Source of the DNA: Sphingomonas sp. PP-CE-3A-406
GTDB taxonomy: Bacteria; Pseudomonadota; Alphaproteobacteria; Sphingomonadales; Sphingomonadaceae
Direction of reading: 5' to 3'
Length of the DNA stretch: 64,000 nucleotides
NCBI RefSeq assembly: GCF_003688625.1
Contig: NZ_RCWY01000003.1
Coordinates: 62,001 to 126,000 of the forward strand
Positions 1-10,444 of this stretch are shown piece after piece. How positions within the stretch are numbered: position 1 is the first letter of the stretch; each line of letters opens with the position of its first letter. A model generated the notes under the pieces. The model searched no databases, had not been told where the DNA came from, and saw only the letters and a list, made by a program, of their open reading frames with translations. The translations under genes and the position numbers were made by a program.

Positions 1-367
1 CGGCAACGCCCTGCTCGCGGCTGCCGGAGCGTTCATCGGCCATTGCTACCCCGTATGGCTGAAGTTCAAGGGCGGCAAGGGCGTCGCCACGCTGATGGGA
101 ATCGTCGTCGCGCTGCACTGGCCGCTCGGGCTGGTCTACGCGGTCGTCTGGCTGGGACTGCTCGCAGGCCTGCGGATCTCCTCGGTCGCCGGCATGGCCG
201 CAGCGCTCAGCGCGCCATTCGCGGCGGCGTTGTTCGGCCGCTTCGACCTCGTCCTGCTGCTGCTCGCGCTCGCACTGATCGTGCTGTGGAAGCACCGCGA
301 GAACATCGAACGGCTGTTCTCCGGCACCGAACCGCGCATCGGGTCCAGCCGGCAAAAGAGTGACTGA
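1..367 (+). CDS. plsY: Glycerol-3-phosphate acyltransferase PlsY (5-prime truncated)
   Basis: This is the C-terminal part of the membrane enzyme that transfers an acyl group from acyl-phosphate to glycerol-3-phosphate, the first step of phospholipid synthesis. The open frame runs in from the window edge, in frame from base 2. It contains the PlsY signature GHCYPVWLKFKGGKGVAT, followed by hydrophobic segments and the cytoplasmic tail KHRENIERL. The N-terminal part lies outside the window. Its last 8 bases overlap the GTG start of dprA, so the two genes are probably cotranscribed; plsY next to dprA is a frequent arrangement in alphaproteobacteria. Confidence 0.93.
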   Translation, partial: GNALLAAAGAFIGHCYPVWLKFKGGKGVATLMGIVVALHWPLGLVYAVVWLGLLAGLRISSVAGMAAALSAPFAAALFGRFDLVLLLLALALIVLWKHRENIERLFSGTEPRIGSSRQKSD

Positions 368-1451
368 CCCGACGGTTTCAAGACTTCGGCTCATCCGCAC
401 GACCGGGATCGGACCGGTCACCTATCGCCAGCTCATCGCCCGCTTCGGCAGCGCCGACGCCGCGATCGAAGCACTCCCGATGCTCGCCCAGCGCGGTGGC
501 GGACGCGCACCGAAAATCGCAGACGCCGCGCTCGCCGAACGCGAAATGGCCGCCACCGCCAAGCTCGGCGCCCGCTACCTCTTCCTCGACGACCCGGACT
601 ATCCCCGCCTGCTCGCCGAGATCGAGACGGCCCCGCCCGCATTGATCGTCCGCGGGGACATCGCCCACGCCAGCCGCCCCTGCATCGCTATGGTCGGCGC
701 GCGCAACGCCTCCGCCGCCGCCTGCCGCTTCGCCCGCCAGCTCGCGCTGCAACTCGCAGAGGAAGGCACCACCGTCGTCTCCGGCCTCGCCCGCGGGATC
801 GACACCGCCGCGCATATCGGCGCGCTCGGCAGCGGTTCCAGCGGTGCCACGATCGGCGTGATCGCCAGCGGCATCGACATCGCCTACCCGCCCGACAACT
901 CCGCCCTGCAAGAGCGCATCGCCACCGAAGGCCTGCTGCTCGCCGAACAGCCCCCCGGCACCGAGCCCAAGGCGCGCAACTTCCCCTCCCGCAACCGCAT
1001 CATCGCCGGCCTCGCGATCGGCACCGTGGTGGTCGAGGCCGTCCCCAAGTCCGGCTCGCTGATCACCGCACGGCTAGCGAACGAATCCGGCCGCGAAGTC
1101 ATGGCCGTCCCCGGCAGCCCGCTCGATCCCCGCGCGCAAGGCTGCAACCTGCTCATCCGCGAAGGCGCCACGCTCGTCCAATCCGCCGCCGACATCCTCG
1201 AACAGATCCGCCCGTTCGACCCGCGATCCGTCCGCTCGCCGATCGACGCCTACGCCGTCTCGCCCCCGGAAGACGCGACCGACACCGAGCGCCGCAGGAT
1301 CACCGACCTGCTCGGCCCCGTACCGGTGACGATCGACGAACTCATCCGCCAGTCGCACCTGAGCCCGGCGGTCGTCCAAACCGTGCTGCTCGAACTCGAA
1401 CTCGGCGGCCATCTGGAACGTCATGCGGGCGGCCGAGCCAGCCTGCGCTGA
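360..1451 (+). CDS. dprA: DNA-processing protein DprA
   Basis: DprA (Smf) binds incoming single-stranded DNA and loads RecA during natural transformation. The 363-residue protein shows the Rossmann-like DprA core with MVGARNAS (about 111-118), SGLARGID (141-148) and PGSPLDPRAQGCN (251-263). A C-terminal winged-helix DprA domain spans about 308-363. The N-terminal 60 residues resemble the helix-hairpin/SAM-like region of the family. The start is GTG at 360, inside the end of plsY, which suggests coupled translation. Length and domain order are normal. No com genes are seen nearby, so competence itself cannot be inferred. Confidence 0.95.
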   Translation: MTDPTVSRLRLIRTTGIGPVTYRQLIARFGSADAAIEALPMLAQRGGGRAPKIADAALAEREMAATAKLGARYLFLDDPDYPRLLAEIETAPPALIVRGDIAHASRPCIAMVGARNASAAACRFARQLALQLAEEGTTVVSGLARGIDTAAHIGALGSGSSGATIGVIASGIDIAYPPDNSALQERIATEGLLLAEQPPGTEPKARNFPSRNRIIAGLAIGTVVVEAVPKSGSLITARLANESGREVMAVPGSPLDPRAQGCNLLIREGATLVQSAADILEQIRPFDPRSVRSPIDAYAVSPPEDATDTERRRITDLLGPVPVTIDELIRQSHLSPAVVQTVLLELELGGHLERHAGGRASLR

Positions 1452-1462
1452 TCGTCCTGGTT

Positions 1463-1699
1463 TCAGGACGCCGCCAAGGCCACGCTACCCTCAGCCTCCG
1501 ATTTCGCCATCCAGGCCGCAGCCCAGTCCTTTGCCTCATGCGTCTTCGCGATAGCCGTAAGCAGCAGGTCCAGTTCGTGCTGGTGCGAGGCGATCAGGTT
1601 GAGGACATGCGGCTCCGGATCCGACTGGCGAAGGATGACGATGTTTTTGGCAAGGAACGAACACTTCCATTTCGCTATCGCAAGGTCATGTCGGGTCAC
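1463..1699 (-). CDS. Hypothetical small protein
   Basis: A 78-residue protein on the minus strand, convergent with dprA. I do not recognise a family. The start is GTG at 1699 and is supported by a good GGGAGG ribosome binding site 7 bases upstream. The sequence looks helical and soluble, with no membrane segment: it begins MTRHDLAIAKW and carries a central segment rich in His, Glu and Leu (HQHELDLLL). The end is Ala/Ser-rich. Local base composition is less GC-rich than the neighbours, so it may be a recent arrival. The ribosome binding site and clean frame are the main support. Confidence 0.5.
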   Translation of the reverse strand: MTRHDLAIAKWKCSFLAKNIVILRQSDPEPHVLNLIASHQHELDLLLTAIAKTHEAKDWAAAWMAKSEAEGSVALAAS

Positions 1700-2136
1700 G
1701 CTCTATCCTCCCGGTCCAGTGCGAAACATTGGCTCGCGCCTTCCAGCAACGATCCATCATGATTACGCCGAACTGCAAGTCCTTGCCGAAACGAGGTATT
1801 TGGTTGCGGTAGCCAGGAAGCTAGACGAAAATTGTGCGCGCGACCAGATATAGCGGCCGGTGAAAGGGATGACTGAGGACCGTCAATTGTAACGATCTCT
1901 GCGCCTGATCTGGTCGGGCGCAACGAAAGGGATTGGTCTACTGTCATCATACCGACACGGATATTGTGCCAGCAGCGCCGGCATAATCCGGGAAATACCC
2001 CGCCCCCAGGAACCCCTCTCGAAAAGCAGCGCCTGCGTCCTCATCTGCGTATCTCGCTCATACCCACCCCGGGTTGACGGCACCGCCCCTTCGTCCCCAC
2101 CCTCGTACGCGTACACGTAAGGACCCCGGTTTCCCC
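1700..2136. other. 437-base gap upstream of topA without a supported gene
   Basis: No reading frame here has both a ribosome binding site and convincing composition. The stretch is noticeably more AT-rich than its surroundings in its first two thirds. A TTGACG hexamer at 2074-2079 could be a -35 element for topA, but no good -10 follows at 16-18 bases, so no promoter is called. Confidence 0.5.
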
Positions 2137-4740
<2,604 letters not shown>

Positions 4741-4901
4741 TCCTCCCCTGCAAGGGGAGGGGGACCATCCAAAGGATGGTGGAGGGGGGCTTCCCCAAGC
4801 GTACCGCTAGGTAAAGGGCCCCCACGAACGCTACGTTCGCGGCAATCCCCCTCCACCTTTCGCCAAGCGGCGAACGGTCCCCCTCCCCGTTCCGGGGAGG
4901 A
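4741..4901. repeat. Imperfect dyad repeat, CCTCCCC/GGGGAGG family
   Basis: It fills the whole gap between the topA stop and the stop of the convergent Sel1 gene. The outer arms TCCTCCCCTGCAAGGGGAGG and CCCCTCCCCGTTCCGGGGAGG are inverted copies and each folds on its own. Inner arms around GGTGGAGGGGG pair with CCCCCTCCACC. It may act as a bidirectional terminator. Confidence 0.75.
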
Positions 4902-5198
4902 TTAAGCAGCCCGGCGTTGCGTCAACTGCATCCAATCCCGCGCCGCACGCTGCGCCACCGAGATCTCCCGCGCGGTCATGTCCTCGGCGATTTCCGCGCG
5001 GCATTCCTGCGCGGCGATGTTCCCCGACACCGCCGCCAGGTTGAACCACTTGTGTGCCTCGATCAGGTCGAGGACGACACCCGACGTCCCCGTCGAATAC
5101 ACCATCCCGAGTTCATAGCACGCCCGGTCGTCGCCGCGCGCGGCATCCGCCAGACGGCGTTCGATTCCGATATTCGCGTTCTTGAAACTGCTGCCCAT
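4902..5198 (-). CDS. Sel1-like repeat (SLR) protein
   Basis: A 98-residue soluble protein with one or two Sel1-type TPR helices: ACYELGMVYSTG followed by DLIEAHKWFNLAAVSGN, the usual A-x2-W-x2-kAA-x-G pattern of the second helix. Sel1 repeats mediate protein-protein contacts; the partner is unknown. The start is ATG at 5198 with a G-rich stretch about 8 bases upstream. There is no signal peptide or membrane segment. It stands alone between topA (convergent) and panC (same strand, 78 bases upstream), so context gives little information. Similar short SLR proteins are common in sphingomonads. Confidence 0.75.
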   Translation of the reverse strand: MGSSFKNANIGIERRLADAARGDDRACYELGMVYSTGTSGVVLDLIEAHKWFNLAAVSGNIAAQECRAEIAEDMTAREISVAQRAARDWMQLTQRRAA

Positions 5199-5276
5199 GG
5201 TCTTGCCCCCAATGTTCGTGAGGACAGAGTGCCGTGATTCGGGCTACGAAATGGTTAATGGGTTAACGCCCATTTT

Positions 5277-6128
5277 TTACAACGCGTCTGGCGCCTCGAT
5301 CGCGATGTTATCGATCAACCGCGTCGCACCCATCCGCGCCGCCGCCAGCAACCGCCGTGGACGCTCCGCCGCAGGGTTCTCCGCGAGCGTCTCGGCATCC
5401 GCCAGCGCGACGTAATCGATCGTGAACCCCGCCCCGACCAAAGTCGTCCGCGCATCGTCGAGCACCGAGTCGACGTCCTCGCCCTTCGCGATCGCCCGCG
5501 CCGCCACACCCAGTGCACGCGGCAGGGCCACCGCCTGCTTGCGCTGCTCGTCGTCGAGATAGATGTTGCGCGACGACATCGCCAAACCGTCGTCGTCGCG
5601 CTGCGTCGGCACCCCGATGATATCGATCGCGAAGTCGAGATCCGCCACGAACCGCCGGACGACGGCGAGCTGCTGGTAATCCTTCTCCCCGAAATAGGCC
5701 GCATCGGGCCCGACCTGGTTGAACAGCTTCGACACGACCGTCGCGACGCCGTCGAAATGACCGGGCCGCGAGGCGCCATCGAACCCGTCGCTGACGCCGG
5801 ACACGCGCACCGACGTCGCGAACCCGTCGGGATACATGGTCTCGACCGACGGCAGCCAGAGCAGATCGCACCCGGCTTCGTTGAGCATCCGGATATCGGC
5901 CATCTCGCGCCGCGGATAGCGGGACAGATCCTCGTTGGGCCCGAACTGCGTCGGGTTGACGAAGATCGACGCGACGACCTTGGTCCCCGGCCGCTTCGCC
6001 GCCTCGATCAGCGCAACATGGCCGGCGTGGAGCGCGCCCATCGTCGGGACGAGCGCGACGCGCTGCCCCGCCGCACGGAAGGCGGCGACGCTTTCGCGCA
6101 ACGCATTAAGGTCCCGGACGGTGTCCAC
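5277..6128 (-). CDS. panC: Pantoate--beta-alanine ligase
   Basis: PanC joins pantoate and beta-alanine using ATP, via a pantoyl-adenylate, to form pantothenate, the precursor of coenzyme A. The 283-residue protein has the HIGH-like motif PTMGALHAGH (28-37), the pantoate-binding FVNPTQFGPNEDLSRYPR (56-73), GEKDYQQL, and the KMSKS-like AMSSRN. The start is GTG at 6128 with AGGAG about 8 bases upstream. It is divergent from mipZ across a 75-base gap that must hold both promoters. panB and panD are not in the window. Confidence 0.97.
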   Translation of the reverse strand: MDTVRDLNALRESVAAFRAAGQRVALVPTMGALHAGHVALIEAAKRPGTKVVASIFVNPTQFGPNEDLSRYPRREMADIRMLNEAGCDLLWLPSVETMYPDGFATSVRVSGVSDGFDGASRPGHFDGVATVVSKLFNQVGPDAAYFGEKDYQQLAVVRRFVADLDFAIDIIGVPTQRDDDGLAMSSRNIYLDDEQRKQAVALPRALGVAARAIAKGEDVDSVLDDARTTLVGAGFTIDYVALADAETLAENPAAERPRRLLAAARMGATRLIDNIAIEAPDAL

Positions 6129-6203
6129 GTGAAACTCCTACTCGATAAGTGCGGTCGCGGCTTCTATGAAGGGTGACTGTTACGATCAATAAGGAAACGC
6201 GCG

Positions 6204-7019
6204 TTGGCCACGGGCCCCGACTCACCCCAAGCTTCGACGCATGTCATCGTGTTCGCCAACGAGAAGGGCGGCACGGGCAAGTCGACGACCGCGGTGCACG
6301 TCGCGATCGCGCTCGCCGCCAAGGGTGCGCGCGTCGCGTGTCTCGATCTGGACCACCGCCAGCGCACCGTCGGCCGCTATCTCGACAACCGCGCCGAGAC
6401 GATGAAGCGCAACGGCTCGGTGCTGCCGATGCCGCGCCACGCGACGCTGTCCGACCAGAGCGAAGACCAGTTCGAGGACCTCTGGCACTCGCTCTGCGAA
6501 GGCTCGGACTTCCTCGTCGTCGACACGCCGGGCCGCGACGATCCGTTCGCGCGTACCGCGGCGGCGCTGGCGAACACGCTGGTCACGCCGATGAACGACA
6601 GCTTCGTCGACTTCGACCTGATCGGACAGGTCGATCCCGAAACGTATCAGGTAACCCGCCCGAGCTTCTATTCCGAACTGATCTGGGACGCACGGAAACA
6701 GCGCGCGCGGGCAGACGGAACGACGATCGACTGGGTCGTGCTGCGCAACCGCCTCCAGCATATCGAGGCGCGCAACATGCGCCGCGTGTCGGACGCACTC
6801 GCGCAATTGGCGAAGCGCGTCGGCTTCCGGATTATCCCCGGCCTCGGCGAGCGTGTGATCTACCGCGAGATGTTCCCCGCCGGCCTGACGATGATCGACT
6901 CGAAGGCGTTCGGCAGCATGGGCCTCGGCCATGTCGCGGCTCGCCAGGAACTGCGCGAGATGATGGCGGCGTTGCAGCTGCCTGAAGCTGTCGAGCAAGC
7001 GCCGGGCGTTGCTGCGTGA
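6204..7019 (+). CDS. mipZ: Division-plane positioning ATPase MipZ
   Basis: MipZ is a ParA-family ATPase that forms gradients from the ParB-bound poles and blocks FtsZ polymerisation away from midcell; alphaproteobacteria use it in place of MinCD. Seen: deviant Walker A KGGTGKST (residues 21-28, signature Lys21), the DLDHRQRTVGRYLDNR switch region typical of MipZ, and Walker B VVDTPG (105-110). The start is TTG at 6204, chosen for the AAGGAAA sequence 6-7 bases upstream. Length 271 is normal. Its stop overlaps the start of the J-domain gene by 4 bases, implying translational coupling. parA/parB are not in the window. Confidence 0.95.
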   Translation: MATGPDSPQASTHVIVFANEKGGTGKSTTAVHVAIALAAKGARVACLDLDHRQRTVGRYLDNRAETMKRNGSVLPMPRHATLSDQSEDQFEDLWHSLCEGSDFLVVDTPGRDDPFARTAAALANTLVTPMNDSFVDFDLIGQVDPETYQVTRPSFYSELIWDARKQRARADGTTIDWVVLRNRLQHIEARNMRRVSDALAQLAKRVGFRIIPGLGERVIYREMFPAGLTMIDSKAFGSMGLGHVAARQELREMMAALQLPEAVEQAPGVAA

Positions 7020-7270
7020 AGTGGATCGTCGCCGCGGTCTTCATCTGGCTGGCATGGCATTACCTCCGCCCGAAGCCAAAACAGCGTGTGGTGACGGATG
7101 AAGCCGAAGCGCGCTCGATCCTCGGCATCGACAGCAGCGCGAACGCCGACGCGATCCGCAGCGCGCACCGCCGCCTGATCGCCTCGGTCCACCCCGACCG
7201 CGGCGGCTCGACCGACCTGACCCGCCGAGTGAATGCGGCGCGCGACCTCCTCCTGAAGCGCGCGCGCTAA
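7016..7270 (+). CDS. Membrane-anchored J-domain protein
   Basis: An 84-residue protein with one N-terminal hydrophobic helix (KWIVAAVFIWLAWHYL, about 2-17) followed by a compact J domain. The DnaK-stimulating HPD tripeptide is at 59-61 in SVHPDRGGS. The second helix AIRSAHRRLIA precedes it and RVNAARDLLL follows. There is no zinc-finger or substrate-binding part, so it is a minimal type III co-chaperone that would recruit DnaK to the inner membrane. The start is GTG at 7016, overlapping the mipZ stop by 4 bases. The link to MipZ suggests, but does not show, a role in division or envelope complexes. Confidence 0.88.
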   Translation: MKWIVAAVFIWLAWHYLRPKPKQRVVTDEAEARSILGIDSSANADAIRSAHRRLIASVHPDRGGSTDLTRRVNAARDLLLKRAR

Positions 7271-7271
7271 A

Positions 7272-7351
7272 CCGTTCTCCCGCGAACGCAGGAGCCCAGG
7301 GTTGCGAACGCTATCGCTCTTGACTCCTGGGTCCCGCTTTCGCGGGGGAAC
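7272..7351. repeat. Dyad repeat, CCCCGCGAA.GCGGGGG family
   Basis: Inverted arms at 7272-7299 and about 7325-7351 each carry a GTTCYCCCGCGAA..G-type core. The arms are separated by a short variable centre. It lies between the J-domain gene and pgmG. It belongs to the same family as 8951-9033 and 47375-47429, with a solo arm at 39018. Confidence 0.75.
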
Positions 7352-7388
7352 AGCAGCTCAAAAATCGAAACGACACTAGCGAGAGGCC

Positions 7389-8768
7389 ATGACCCACCAG
7401 TTCGACCCGACCTCGCTCCGCGAATACGACATCCGCGGGATTGTCGGAAAAGCGCTCGGCCCCGCCGACGCCGTCGCGATCGGCCGAGGATTCGCCACCC
7501 GCATCCGCACCGCCGGCGGCACCCGCGTCGCCGTCGGCTATGACGGCCGCAACTCCTCCCCCGAACTCGAAGCCGCGCTCGTCTCCGGCCTCGTCGCAGG
7601 CGGCGTCGACGTCGTCCGCATCGGCCTCAGTACCTCGCCAATGCTGTATTACGCGGAGGCCACGCTAGAAGTGGATGGCGGCATCCAGATAACCGGCAGC
7701 CATAATCCCCCCGAGTATAACGGCTTCAAGATGGTGCACGCGCACGCGCCATTTTTCGGCGACGACATCCAGGATTTGGCGGCGCTCGCGGCGACCGGCG
7801 CTTGGAGCGAAGGCGAGGGCGAAGTCACTACGGCGGACGTGCTCGACGCGTATGTCGACCGGCTGATGGCGGGATACGAGGGCGGCGCGTACCGGATCGG
7901 CTGGGACACGGGCAACGGCGCCGCGGGCCCTGCCGTCGAGAAGCTCGTGCAGCGCCTGCCGGGTGAGCATCATGTGATCTTCGCCGACGTCGACGGCAAT
8001 TTTCCCAACCATCATCCCGATCCTACCGAAGAGGCGAACCTCGCCGATCTGAAACGCTTGGTCGCGGAGAAGAAGCTCGATTTCGGACTGGCCTTCGACG
8101 GCGACGGCGACCGGATCGGCGCGGTCGATGGGTTAGGCCGGGTGATCTGGGGCGACCAAATTCTCTCCATTCTGGTCGAACCTGCGCTGCGCGAACACCC
8201 CGGCGCGCCGATCGTCGCCGACGTGAAGTCGAGCCAAGCCCTGTTCGACCGAATCGCGGAACTGGGTGGCGAGCCGATCATGGCGCCCACCGGCCACAGC
8301 CTGATGAAGACCGCGATGACGCGCTCCGGCGCGCCTTTGGGGGGCGAACTCAGCGGTCATCTGTTCTTCGCGGGCGAGTATTACGGATTCGACGACGCAC
8401 AATACGCGGCGGTGCGACTAATCCGCGCAGTGCATCTTTCGGGTCACTCGCTCACCGAACTGCGCGACGCGATGCCGGCACTGATGGCGACGCCCGACCT
8501 GCGCTTTCCGGTAGAGGACGCGCGGAAATTCGCGGTGGTCGACGCGGTGATCGCGCGGTTGAAGTCGGAGGACGCGGAGCTGGACCTCACCGATGGTGCG
8601 CGGGTCACGACCGCAGGAGGCTGGTGGCTCCTCCGCGCGTCGAACACACAGGCGATGCTGACGGTGCGCGCCGAGGCGAAGGATCAGGCGGCGCTCGATG
8701 CGCTGCTGACCGAGGTCGACACGCACCTCGCGGCAAGTGATGTGATCCGCACCCCATCGGCGCAGTAG
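7389..8768 (+). CDS. pgmG: Phosphoglucomutase/phosphomannomutase
   Basis: An alpha-D-phosphohexomutase that interconverts hexose 6- and 1-phosphates, supplying GDP-mannose or UDP-glucose precursors for exopolysaccharide and LPS. The 459-residue protein has the catalytic phosphoserine loop TGSHNPPEYNGFK (Ser104), the metal loop FDGDGDR (about residues 238-244), the sugar-specificity motif GGELSGH, and a C-terminal phosphate-binding domain (RASNTQAMLTVRAEA). N-terminal YDIRG is typical of AlgC/PgmG. In Sphingomonas such a dual-activity enzyme is called PgmG and feeds sphingan synthesis; the assignment between glucose and mannose forms is inferred. It stands as a single gene between repeats. Confidence 0.93.
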   Translation: MTHQFDPTSLREYDIRGIVGKALGPADAVAIGRGFATRIRTAGGTRVAVGYDGRNSSPELEAALVSGLVAGGVDVVRIGLSTSPMLYYAEATLEVDGGIQITGSHNPPEYNGFKMVHAHAPFFGDDIQDLAALAATGAWSEGEGEVTTADVLDAYVDRLMAGYEGGAYRIGWDTGNGAAGPAVEKLVQRLPGEHHVIFADVDGNFPNHHPDPTEEANLADLKRLVAEKKLDFGLAFDGDGDRIGAVDGLGRVIWGDQILSILVEPALREHPGAPIVADVKSSQALFDRIAELGGEPIMAPTGHSLMKTAMTRSGAPLGGELSGHLFFAGEYYGFDDAQYAAVRLIRAVHLSGHSLTELRDAMPALMATPDLRFPVEDARKFAVVDAVIARLKSEDAELDLTDGARVTTAGGWWLLRASNTQAMLTVRAEAKDQAALDALLTEVDTHLAASDVIRTPSAQ

Positions 8769-8774
8769 AACGCT

Positions 8775-8876
8775 ACCCCGACGAAGGCCGGGGCCCAATT
8801 GGGAAACGTAGATTGGCGAACGCCGTCCCCTGTTAAGACGACCTATCCAATTGGGCCCCGGCCTTCGCCGGGGTGG
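8775..8876. repeat. Dyad repeat, family CCCCGG.GAAGGCCGGGGCCCAA
   Basis: Two inverted arms (8775-8802 and 8847-8876) contain the core AAGGCCGGGGCCCAATTGG and its complement, each with its own hairpin, around a variable 44-base centre. It follows the pgmG stop closely. Other copies: 16630, 21281, 30258 and 31979. Confidence 0.85.
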
Positions 8877-8950
8877 TGCTGGTTGAGCGGTGCGCGCAAA
8901 GTTGAACGTCCAGCGGGCGCCGGATGGCAAGCAGCAAAACCCTACCCTAA

Positions 8951-9033
8951 CCGTTCCCCCGCGAAGGCGGGGGTCCAGGAATCACGAATGCCGGCGCCTG
9001 GAACCCTGGACTCCCGCCTTCGCGGGAGAACGG
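8951..9033. repeat. Dyad repeat, CCCCGCGAAGGCGGGG family
   Basis: Inverted arms at 8951-8979 and 9004-9033 read CCGTTCCCCCGCGAAGGCGG and its complement CCGCCTTCGCGGGAGAACGG, around a 24-base centre. With the preceding element it fills most of the 329-base gap between pgmG and the PH-domain gene. Confidence 0.85.
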
Positions 9034-9097
9034 GAGGGCGATTGACACGCCATTCCCCTCGATTACCGTTCCAACCACCACCCCAAGGAGTCCCCAA

Positions 9098-9547
9098 GTG
9101 GAGCGCCCAGTCGACGAATTCCGCTCCAGCACGCGCCGCTGGTTGCTCGGCAGCTTTGCCGGTTGGGGCACCCTCCTCACCTGCCTGATCGGTGTCGGCT
9201 TCGTCATCATCGGCGTCCGCTGGCTCAAGAACCGCAGCGCCAGCTACGAGATCACCGACCAGCGCCTCATCATCAAGCGCGGCATCCTGTTCAAGACGAT
9301 CGACGAGATCGAGCTCTACCGGATCAAGGACGTCCGCCTCGGCTACTCCCTCCTCAACCAGATGACCGACATCGGTACGATCATCCTCACCTCGAGCGAT
9401 CGTACGACCAGCGGCGGCGAGTTCACGCTCCGCGACATCCCGATGGCACGCGACCGTCGCGAAGGCCTGCGCAAGCTCGTCGACCGCGCCCGCCAGCGCC
9501 GTGGCGTCCGCGAACTCGACGTGGATGACGCATACGCGCTGGATTAA
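9098..9547 (+). CDS. PH domain-containing membrane protein (bPH2/YdbS-like)
   Basis: A 149-residue protein with one or two hydrophobic segments near the N-terminus (WGTLLTCLIGVGFVIIGV, about 27-44) followed by a bacterial PH domain of the YdbS/YdbT (bPH2, DUF304) type. This reads SYEITDQRLIIKRGIL, then DEIELYRIKDVRLGYSLLNQ and GTIILTSSD, ending in an EFTLRDIPMARDRREGL helix. The start is GTG at 9098 with AAGGAG about 7 bases upstream. The role is unknown; such domains sit at the cytoplasmic face of the membrane. It is followed 18 bases later by the exonuclease gene, so the two may be cotranscribed. Confidence 0.85.
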   Translation: MERPVDEFRSSTRRWLLGSFAGWGTLLTCLIGVGFVIIGVRWLKNRSASYEITDQRLIIKRGILFKTIDEIELYRIKDVRLGYSLLNQMTDIGTIILTSSDRTTSGGEFTLRDIPMARDRREGLRKLVDRARQRRGVRELDVDDAYALD

Positions 9548-9565
9548 GCGCGCTTTTGTCCCCAC

Positions 9566-10369
9566 ATGGCGAGCATGGCGCCCCCCTACCCCAAGCCCGC
9601 ATATTCCAAGCCTAGGCCGCAACCCCAGATGATCCGGGTCGTCGACCTCGAGACCACCGGCTCGGCTCCGCCCGCCCACGGCGTGTGCGAGATCGGCTGG
9701 CAGGACGTCGCGCTCGGCGAGGACGGGCGCTGGGAGATTTACGGCGAAGGCGGCAGCCTGCTCGTCAATCCCGGCCGACTGATCCCGCCCGTGACTCAAG
9801 CGATCCACCACATCCTCGACGAGCATGTCGCCGACGCGCCGTATTGGCATGATTGTGCGCGCCAGGTGCTCGACCCGTGGCCGCGCCGGCTCGCGCTCGC
9901 CGCGCACCGCGCCGATTTCGAGCAGAAATTCTGCACCCCCGCGCTCACCCGCGACGCCGAGTGGATTTGCACGTGGAAATGCGCGCTGCGGCTCTGGCCC
10001 GACTCGCCGAGCTTCTCGAACCAGGTACTGCGCTATTGGCGCAAGCCGCACGGCATGGAGCACGAACGCGGCCTGCCCGCGCACCGCGCGTTCCCCGACG
10101 CCTACGTCACCGCGTTCCACCTGCGGGACATGCTCAACGAGGCGAGCTTCGCGCAGCTCGTCGAGTGGTCGCGCGACCCCGGCCTGATCCCGCGCGTCCG
10201 CTACGGCCCCGATCGCGGCAAGGAATGGTCCGAGCTCGATCACGAGACGCTGATGGCGTTCATGACCGACCGCGATCCCGATATCCGCTTCACCGCCAAC
10301 CATGAGATGGACCGGCGCAGCGGCGGCGGTCGCGTCGGCAAGGCCAGCGCGCAGGACCTGCTGCTCTAG
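9566..10369 (+). CDS. DEDDh-type 3-prime to 5-prime exonuclease (ExoX/DnaQ-like)
   Basis: A 267-residue protein of the DnaQ exonuclease superfamily. The Exo I motif VVDLETTG gives Asp27 and Glu29, Exo II is AAHRADFEQKF with Asp117, and Exo III is PAHRAFPDAYVT with His173 and Asp178, making a complete DEDDh metal site. The order and the His-based Exo III resemble exodeoxyribonuclease X. About 80 residues after the nuclease fold form a C-terminal extension ending RVGKASAQDLLL. The start at 9566 has no clear ribosome binding site; an internal ATG at 9629 (MIRVVDLETTG) is possible. The likely role is DNA repair or RNA processing; the substrate is unknown. Confidence 0.85.
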   Translation: MASMAPPYPKPAYSKPRPQPQMIRVVDLETTGSAPPAHGVCEIGWQDVALGEDGRWEIYGEGGSLLVNPGRLIPPVTQAIHHILDEHVADAPYWHDCARQVLDPWPRRLALAAHRADFEQKFCTPALTRDAEWICTWKCALRLWPDSPSFSNQVLRYWRKPHGMEHERGLPAHRAFPDAYVTAFHLRDMLNEASFAQLVEWSRDPGLIPRVRYGPDRGKEWSELDHETLMAFMTDRDPDIRFTANHEMDRRSGGGRVGKASAQDLLL

Positions 10370-10444
10370 ATCAATATGCTTGCGCCTGCGGACGCGTCAG
10401 TATCGCTGGCGTAACGACCTCCGCCCGCCTACACCCCAGCCCCT

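Noticed and set aside
8942-10303. 453-codon open frame antisense to the PH-domain and exonuclease genes
   Set aside because: It crosses a dyad repeat and two convincing genes, and has no family features.
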